DNA of 64,000 bases from Apostichopus japonicus (taxonomy: Eukaryota; Echinodermata; Holothuroidea; Aspidochirotida; Stichopodidae). The stretch lies in the NCBI RefSeq assembly GCF_037975245.1, contig NC_092575.1:14796310-14860309 (forward strand), read 5' to 3'. Shown here piece after piece: positions 56,541 to 64,000 of the stretch; within the stretch, counting starts at the first letter, position 1, and each line of letters opens with the position of its first letter. A model generated the notes under the pieces. That model had not been told where the DNA came from. It worked only from the letters and a program-made list of their open reading frames with translations, and did not search any database. A program made the position numbers and the translations under genes.

Positions 56541-59500
56541 ATGGCAGGCTCTATAGTGACGTTTCTGGTTATTTTGACGACATGCTATGTTTGTAAGTTT
56601 AATTTCTATAAAATTTGAGGAAATTTAAAATAATTTCAACAAGTTTTATAATATCATTGTTTTGCATATAACACTTGCCTATCTGTAGCTTTTTGAAATC
56701 CATTATGAAGTAAATAATTGGACTCAATAACATTTTAATGTGGTAAATTATTGGACTCAATAAAATTGTAATGTAGTAAATTATTGGACTCAATAAAAAT
56801 TTTATAGTGTAGTCAATTATTGGACTCAATAACATTGTATAGTGTAGTAAATTATTGGACTCAATGACATTGTAATGCAGGCCTATATATGCAATATTGA
56901 ATCTATATAGTTCTCAGAGACGTGCAATTGGTTTTATACTTGTAAATGCCCTTGCGAAGGGACACGTGCTACTTTCACTTTACGTAACACCGTCATAATG
57001 AAATTGGACAGGAGGGCATTGGTGCAGCCCGGGATCAATTAGTGGAATAGGGGAGCAATATATGCTTCGGGTAAACAATTATAACTTTAAGTATGAGCCC
57101 GGTGACATATTTGTCCAAACGGCTCGACCTGGCTCTCGACGATACTGGTAATTAGTCTCAATATATGGGGACTGGGTCTTAAGTGGATCAAATTGTTGGG
57201 TTTTTCGTGCTCTGGGAGACATATTAAAAGAAACATGTCAACAGGTTTGGCCATAAATATGCTACAGAGTCCAATAACGGTCACTTGTATATGTTCATCA
57301 TACTTCATAACGTTCATACGGAAAATATGTATTGTATATAGTTATACACCAGTACCTATAAGTGTACTCTAGGGCATGATATGTAATTCATGCAGTATGA
57401 GGAAACCCGCCAAGGATGTCGACCTGTAGTATATTATGTTGCTACAACGATACTGCAAAGTTACCTAAAGTTTAATATCAGATCGAAGAAGCGATTTAAT
57501 GTCTTTAATAGTTTCATTGGTAAGACCGAGACATAGAAAGATCAGTCTCTGCTGGGAAATGTATAAAGTTATTTGATAAAAGTAGTCTTTGTAGGCTATA
57601 GGTCAACCAGACCATTGTCTACAAGCCATGCTTGAAAACAGTGAACTTGAAACTATATGTCTTTGCTCAATGGCGACCTTGAAATGTGAACGGTTTTAGA
57701 AGTCAATGCAACAATTTTTATTAATTGAACTAACTACATCCTGTATATGATTTATTTTCACTTTTATGTTCGAATTATACATGCGTATAAATCTGCTTTA
57801 ACATCTTTACAATATGTTATGTGGAGCAGTATAGTTATACAGGCTACACGTCAAACGACGGGATAGATCGTTACCATGGCAATGTAGCGGAAGTGGGAAG
57901 CTAGGGCTTAGGAATGGACGGGTTGCCATGTGGGAGGTATAAGAATAAAGGATGTCACTCTTAGAAAACAATACATTCTGGTACTAATACAGGATATGAC
58001 CGTTATTTGACCACTTCTTTTATTCTTCCGATATTAGGTTTTCCTTCAGTTTCCGCTTTAACGTGTTTTGATTGTTCGTCACTTCATGAGAGTGAATGTT
58101 CACGACCGCTGCATGGTTCGACCGAAATCGTCGCATGTGACGAAGAGTGTTACGTAAGTTTTTGAATATTCATACAACGACATGATACCGCATATTGGTA
58201 GCAAAATTTAAGTTGTAACTTATTCGTCAAATCATTCTGGCAGAAACCATCTTCTCTTTGCAACCAACATTAGCCTAAACCTCTTTCCCACACGTTTACA
58301 ACAAACATGGAATCTCAAATTTTGTGATATTAAATGTCAGCCGAGTCATATGGAATTGAAGATTTTAGTACACCGGCGAGGAAACCCTTCAAAATCAGGA
58401 AATGATGTTTTGTCGAAAGATAGATGTATTCGGAAAACGTCCTCGAGGTAAAAACGTGTAAACACGTCTTGTGATTGTATCATGATTTAACCAATTATTT
58501 CCTGTCTATGTTTATGCTATTGTTGAGGGAAATATCCCCATAAAACGCTATATAATAGATCACGATAATAACATGTAATTTCAAAGTTGCCAGCCTTTTG
58601 TATGAGGATACAGTTCCTGTGACTCGATGTGTCAGATGCATCAAACTGTGACATAGAATGATTTCGTGTTAAATTGATATAGGTGCCTCCAGATAACCCT
58701 CCGTCGATGATAACGAAAGTGGGAGACAACCCACTCACCCCCCCCCCCCCCTTCCGGCACACGCATCAACCGGCGTCCCATTTCGGTTTCATTTGGTGTA
58801 TAGTCTATATATATGGTACAATCTGATAACTCTGTGTTGTTATTTCTTTCCAGTGTAGTATATGAAGAAACTCTTAAACTTGGCATATCTCCCAACAGGA
58901 TCTCAAATGACTATAAAATGAATACGAAATGCAAAAAAAATGCTCTGAAGCCGATTGATACGTTCTAACAGCACGAAAGAATCATGGAGGCATAACACAC
59001 ATACCATTCCTTCTTTACGCTCTGCAAAGGGAAATTTCCTTAGAAGGCCTACCGGTATACTCCTTCAATCCAAAAGATAAAGATAAAATTATAAAGGATA
59101 CGATAAATTACCAAAACAATGCGCGGATCCAGAGGGTGTAGGGTTCACCACTTCCCCCGACTTCCAACCTTACCAAAAAAAAAACAATGCACCCATTGAC
59201 GTCTAAACCCAGACTTCCCTATCTCCCTATGAAGTCGTTCATAACTCCCTGACTATTCCTCCCACAGGTGGAAGTGACGTCATCAAACATCACCCGGGGG
59301 TGTGGGACATGTAACGATAATCGAGATTGTTGTCCAACAGACCTCTGCAATAATGAAAGAAGTTCATCGACACCTCCCATAGCTGGTGCAGGGACACAGT
59401 GTTATGACTGTACATACAGGGAGAGCAATGGAGTAAAGTACGGTCATTCATCGTGTACTTGGGAGGAGTTTGACCAACTCCATCCTTTAGTGAAAACCAA

Positions 59501-61844
59501 AATGTGCTCTACTGGTTGTTTGGTAAGTAAAACTGTCGGTATATATAGAAACGTATATAGAAAATGTATAGATTTTAGTCTTCGTTCTTGGGTGAATCTG
59601 TGGTCTTCTGCAGTGTGGAATGGATAAGAACGATAAGAGACCTGGGACCTGTTTCACAAAGCACTAAGTCGCGTCCAACAGTGGTCTTAAGACGCGTCTT
59701 AGTGGATATGACTTAGTGCCGGTTTCACAAAGATCACTAAGTCGCGTACAGGACTATAGTCCACTCTTCACTAAGTAGCTTAACGGGACTTAGTCTACGT
59801 ATCATTCGGACGAGACCTAGGGACTGATATCTTAGTGTATTTCTAGTCATGCGATCGATCTGGCGCCAATTTTAAACCTGCTAAGTCTATACAAATTACA
59901 CAGGAACCCAGTATGGGTCTTAAGTTTGAAAGCGTGTGTCTGCGTCACTTCAGCGAGTCCGCAATACTTTATGCCCATGATGCAGGTTCTTCCATGAGGA
60001 CTGCGCCTCGACCCACCACACACCTATACCCATCTCAGATTCGATTCAGATGATATATGATAGCTAGCTTGGAATGGGGACATGATGTTAAAATGAACAT
60101 ATAATTTAATCTATCTTCGTCCGCAAGCTCCGGAACCTTTTACGTGGACTGCAATTTTACGTGGACTGCAAATCAATCAATTTTAGATCAAAAAGATCAA
60201 TTTTACGTGGACTGCAAAAAAATCGACAATTTCAGGGTCTATACCCACCCCTCCCATGGATGACTTAACACCCTAGCTCTCCCAGTACAAAACGTGGCGA
60301 TTGTACCCCCCCCCCCCCGGACGTTATATGTATTCTTACAGTGAGATGAATCAACTTTATACATTACTTTCGTCGACAATATTTTTTTTTAATTCTCCAA
60401 ATGTTAACTCAATTTTACTTTGCTACCGTATTTGAAATGGACCTTTAATGTAGTTGATGTATGTAGTTTATCACCTATACATTGTTATATAACTTTGTTT
60501 TAATTTGCCGCGAACGGTATTTGAAATATTGAGCCGACTGCAATTTATACCCGAATTGATTTTATGTAAATTACATAAAGACGATAGAAAATCTAAAGAA
60601 GAAAAACAGGCAGACATCAAAGATACCGATAGTTCAGTTTATTTCAGCGTTGAACTATGACACGTTTTAAAACAATGTATCAACACTGCTAATAATATTA
60701 TAGTGTTAAAAAAAACGAGCTGTCGAAAAAAATATCAACGTTTGCCTTAAAGGAGCATTCTAAACGGATTATAAAACTATATCTTAGTATAATGATACAG
60801 CATCACATACACAAATGGTTTATATATCTGTTCTAGTAGGCTATAACATTTAAAGCTAAACGTTTAAAACACATGTACTAACCGATACTGCAGTGGTATA
60901 GCGGGATTAAATCCAACCATGAATTGTACGTGCCCCAGTTACGAGCAGTGTTACCAGAGTTAGCGTTTTTACACTAGATCTAGCGTTTTTAGTCATTTGT
61001 GGGGTTCTAGCGCACGTTTTTTCTAATTTTGGTAATTCTACCGTTTTTTGCCTAAAACTAGTTAAATTTACCAAAAATTGACCACTTTTCAGATTATTTA
61101 GACAAAATTCTTACTTGGAGACCCATCCAAATTTATTTTGAGTATGTTTGCCCAATCTTCGGAATTTCCTACCGAAAATTTCCATATTTTTTTCAAATTT
61201 TCTGGGTCAGACTATTACTCAAATCAACTATTCAAAATCTATTTTGTGATCGGTGACCATTCATCCTACGAATCTGTGCTAAATTGACTCCAAACAACAC
61301 GAATGTTAGGGAAACTACCATTTAACGTTTTCTAGGGTTTTATTTTCGCAAATCTAGCGTTTTTTCGTCAACTGTCGCTGGTAACGCTGGTTACGAGAAA
61401 ATGCTTTGAGGATGGCGATATGGTTTCTGAAGTTTGGACATGGCTGACCAATATCTGAAATTATAGCATATTCTAGTGTATCGGACGTAAGAACGTCATA
61501 GATAATTATGTTTTTTGTTCTCGAATTTACAGGTTTCTGAAATTACCGCTGAAGATGACCAAGGAAGGGAATACATCCTGACTCGTCGCTGCGCAGAAGA
61601 GGGATCGTGTGCCGATACATGTATGACACAACCAGGTTACAGAAGCTGTAACAGTTGCTGTAACGAGACGCTATGTAACGGTAGAAGGATAGGCTTAGTG
61701 GAAGTCACAGAACCTGGCAACCAATGCTATTCTTGTACATACTCTGCGACCACAGCAGGGTATATCGGTTCACCAGGATGCTATAAACCTTTCAACGCAT
61801 CTGGTGAAGGTGTACGTAAGGAAGCTTGTACTGGAGAGTGTAGG
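56541..61844 (+). CDS. Secreted/anchored multi-LU (Ly6/uPAR) domain protein, 3' partial
   Basis: Exons 56541-56592, 58038-58153, 59268-59522 and 61533-61844 give 245 residues in continuous phase. Residues 1-24 form a hydrophobic signal peptide ending VSA, then the mature chain starts LTCFDC. Three Cys-rich three-finger (LU) domains follow: domain 1 ends CCPTDLCN, domain 2 runs from QCYDC to CCNETLCN, and domain 3 starts QCYSC and is cut at a donor after GECR (61844). Internal introns are phase 0 and fall mid-domain just after a Cys (ECY, GCL, ECR), so each exon holds the end of one domain and the start of the next. That layout suits growth by exon duplication. Several N-glycosylation sequons are present (NIT, NET, NAS). 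LU proteins are usually secreted or GPI-anchored ligand binders; no specific partner can be named. I found no following exon before the window ends. Confidence 0.85.
56593..58037. other. First intron of the LU-domain gene
   Basis: Begins GTAAGT after the signal-peptide exon. Apart from the minisatellite at 56707-56880, nothing recognised. A minus-strand open frame at 57087-57317 has no family resemblance. Confidence 0.5.
56707..56880 (+). repeat. Minisatellite of about 35 bp in the LU-gene first intron
   Basis: Five units of GTAAATTATTGGACTCAATA plus AAATTGTA(T)ATGTA. Confidence 0.9.
58154..59267. other. Second intron of the LU-domain gene
   Basis: No element recognised. Poly-C at 58738-58751 and poly-A near 59176. 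Minus-strand open frames at 58517-58895 cross the poly-C run and look random. Confidence 0.5.
59635..59850 (+). repeat. Interspersed repeat with internally duplicated TTTCACAAAG/ACTAAGTCGCGT motif
   Basis: CTGTTTCACAAAGCACTAAG and GGTTTCACAAAGATCACTAA are each followed by TCGCGT, and several inverted forms (TTAGTG/CACTAA, ACTTAGT) surround them. The wording matches widespread short repeats of marine invertebrates, but I cannot name the family. Confidence 0.5.
60946..61389. mobile_element. Second-family hAT MITE, 444 bp, perfect 8-bp target duplication
   Basis: Ends are CAGTGTTACCAG at the left and, on the other strand, CAGCGTTACCAG at the right. Identical GTTACGAG flanks occur at 60938-60945 and 61390-61397. 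The interior holds repeated TAGCGTTTTT motifs and no coding sequence. It lies in the last visible intron of the LU-domain gene. Confidence 0.9.
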
Positions 61845-64000
61845 GTGAGTGAGGTTATGCTCAGACGCAAAATTGTCAGTTGATCGAGGTCCAGTTTAAA
61901 CGTCGGGTGTTGACGGGGCGTGTATGAGAGGAATATACTCCCCTGGGCAGACTAACTGTGCCCTTCTCCATATGTGCAACCATCACTTGTACAAGATGTT
62001 GCAGAAATAGTGAAAGTTTAACTGCAAAAATGTTTTTTTTTTCAGTGCTAAACTTAACACATACATCACCGGCAACCGTGCACATGTAATACGCGGTTGC
62101 CAAGGTTACACGTACGCTACTGCAGACGACAAGATTGACCTTTTTCATAAAAGTAAACTTTCTCAGGTTTTAGAACAGGTAATAATTAACTGCCTTGTCA
62201 AGAAAATTGCTGAAGAATTTCGCCAAATGTAGAAAATCTTTCGAAAAATGTCATTTCTATAGCAAACGACGCTATTAATGCGTGGTATTTTCTTCGCCTT
62301 AGCCATATAGCCTAACGTTAGGCCTATATAATTGTAAAGCAGACGACCATGAGCCTAGGTTATTGAACATCAGATCGGACTTACGAACTAGACATATTTA
62401 GAATTGATGAGTTTAACGGCGCGATTTCAAGACAGTTAATTCATTTATGATGTTTGGTATGAACGTATTGTCGCCGACGGAGGTTGGTTGAGCATTATGG
62501 TGTCAGAATCTGATCGTCCAACGGCGATAATGCATAGACCTATATGTCTATAGCCTAACCGAATAGAGTTATAAAGCAATCGTTACAGGCATAACGTTCC
62601 GTTTTCTGGACAAAAGGGTTCACTTTTGGGGCCATTTGAAGGCTCATAGGATGTTGGCTATAACATATAGTCGCCATAATGCGTACTGGTAGTCACCCGG
62701 CCACCTAAATAGACCTACATGCATCATATATGCGTTACTCTACTACAAGACTAGAACAAATTTAAGTCATCGGCGTAGGTCATCTACGGACACCTAGCCA
62801 ATTTGCCCCATATTCAGTACATTAAATGTGTGTGATAAACTCATTCAATATTTGTTGAAATATTTGGAATAGCTCTCTTTGTTTCTAAGATACACACTTT
62901 CGAAGTTTTGATAAATCTGGGAAACTTATTAAATATGTACAAACTATGACGTAGAGTGTTGCACTCCACAAAATTTCTTTTTTTAGCACTTAATAATTTA
63001 ACCCCTAATTGTAAGCCCACATATATCATTTGAATAATGTGATGTTCCTCTTTTCAAAGAAGAGATTTAAATATTTCAAAAAATCGCCTGAGTCCACGAA
63101 CCTGTGTGCAAAACTAAGGTTGTGAAAACAAAGGGATACCGTAAATGAAATTAAGCATTCACTCCCTTTACATCATCAATGTGCAAAACTTAACTAATGT
63201 TTGTTCATAAATAAAACTAGAATTCAGAAAAGACTTAGTCAAACTTTGATGGATGTTGATGCAGGGAGTTGTTAACAACTCCCTAGTTGATGGTAGTTGC
63301 AGCTATATCAATGGGTTCTATTACAGTGATATTTTATAGGTGTCGGTAGACCTTTAAATTCGATGAATAAAAGGCAACGCTGAATTATCTACGGATAAGT
63401 GTGTGTGCCAGTTCGATCATTTGCAGAGTACCGCCGTCATAAACTCTGTCATCTTTAGGGCTGTTATATATTTTCACTATCATTTCACTGGTTATCTTAT
63501 GTGGTCAATTACTTCAGTTATACAGCTCTTAAGTTGGACTAAAAGTGTGCGGCACGACGGAAGCGAAAACGTAAAGTTTGCAGAATAAGGTGTTATTATC
63601 CCCAGCCTAAAGTGAGATGCGTAGAGAGCTTGTCAGTATCTGTGTCTGCTGCATACAATGTCGGATACGCTTTTGACGCATACTCTCTATTGGAAGTGAC
63701 AACTAGCTATATCTGAAACAGTTTAAAGCGTACTCTGTAGTAATTAACTTAATTTTAACCAACATGGTATGTTTTGCAGCCAACATGTTTTCTTTCAGAT
63801 TATTATAAAACAATAAGAAGTTAGAAAGAAGGGTTTTTTTTTCTGTAAAAATGAAACTGAAATTTGGATCAGGTTAAAGCAAGACTAGAGCAAGACTAGT
63901 ATATGATGCACACATGGCAAACGCAATATACCGTGAGGTTTTCAAGGTAAACTTCAGAATCAGGAAACAAGAATTTTTCAAACTCAAGAACGAAGTAAAT
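61845..64000. other. Downstream intron or flank of the LU-domain gene
   Basis: Begins with a consensus GTGAGT donor. No Cys-rich continuation exon was found up to the window edge. Short open frames here lack family resemblance. A GGGAGTTGTTAACAACTCCC palindrome is at 63266-63285. Confidence 0.5.

Noticed and set aside
62173-62184. 12-bp microexon (acceptor TCAG, donor GTAATA) continuing the LU gene
   Set aside because: Phase fits but a 12-bp exon without a Cys pattern is far more likely to be chance.

Overview
The window looks like nuclear DNA of an invertebrate deuterostome, most likely an echinoderm and plausibly a sea cucumber. The reasons are many short phase-compatible exons bounded by GT/AG, AT-rich introns crowded with DNA transposons, deuterostome-like protein sequences, and a Kolobok-type element carrying a P2RX7-like gene. 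The species assignment is inference.

Three host genes can be assembled exon by exon. (1) Positions 550-34731, + strand: the C-terminal half of BLTP2 (KIAA0100/hobbit), a bridge-like lipid-transfer protein. 33 exons were traced, about 1,213 residues to the stop, and every splice phase closes; the 5' half lies left of the window. (2) Positions 38827-48594, - strand: a complete beta-ureidopropionase gene (UPB1), 14 exons and 384 residues, with its Glu-Lys-Cys catalytic triad. It is convergent (tail to tail) with BLTP2. (3) Positions 56541-61844 and beyond, + strand: a secreted or anchored protein with at least three tandem Ly6/uPAR (LU) domains, whose 3' end is outside the window.

The introns and the 48.6-56.5 kb intergenic interval hold mobile DNA: a 6.24-kb Kolobok-like transposon with TTAA target duplications (decayed THAP transposase plus a decayed P2RX7-like gene); three hAT MITEs; a decayed PIF/Harbinger transposase; a LINE reverse-transcriptase remnant; tRNA-derived SINEs; a U2 snRNA-headed sequence; short retroposons carrying degenerate hammerhead-ribozyme motifs; a 65-bp satellite of about 1.1 kb; a triplicated segment of up to 0.95 kb; and assorted minisatellites.

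The most unusual signal is that local duplications repeatedly copy splice boundaries. BLTP2 exon 8 ends in six in-frame 36-bp repeats, each with its own 5' splice site. BLTP2 exon 17 is preceded by six more copies of its 3' splice site and exon start. The end of BLTP2 exon 13 has been copied into intron 16 with a broken donor. UPB1 exon 7 has a second copy of its donor boundary downstream. I do not know of this being described for these genes. The hammerhead motifs at the end of short retroposons with 14-15 bp target duplications are the second point of interest.
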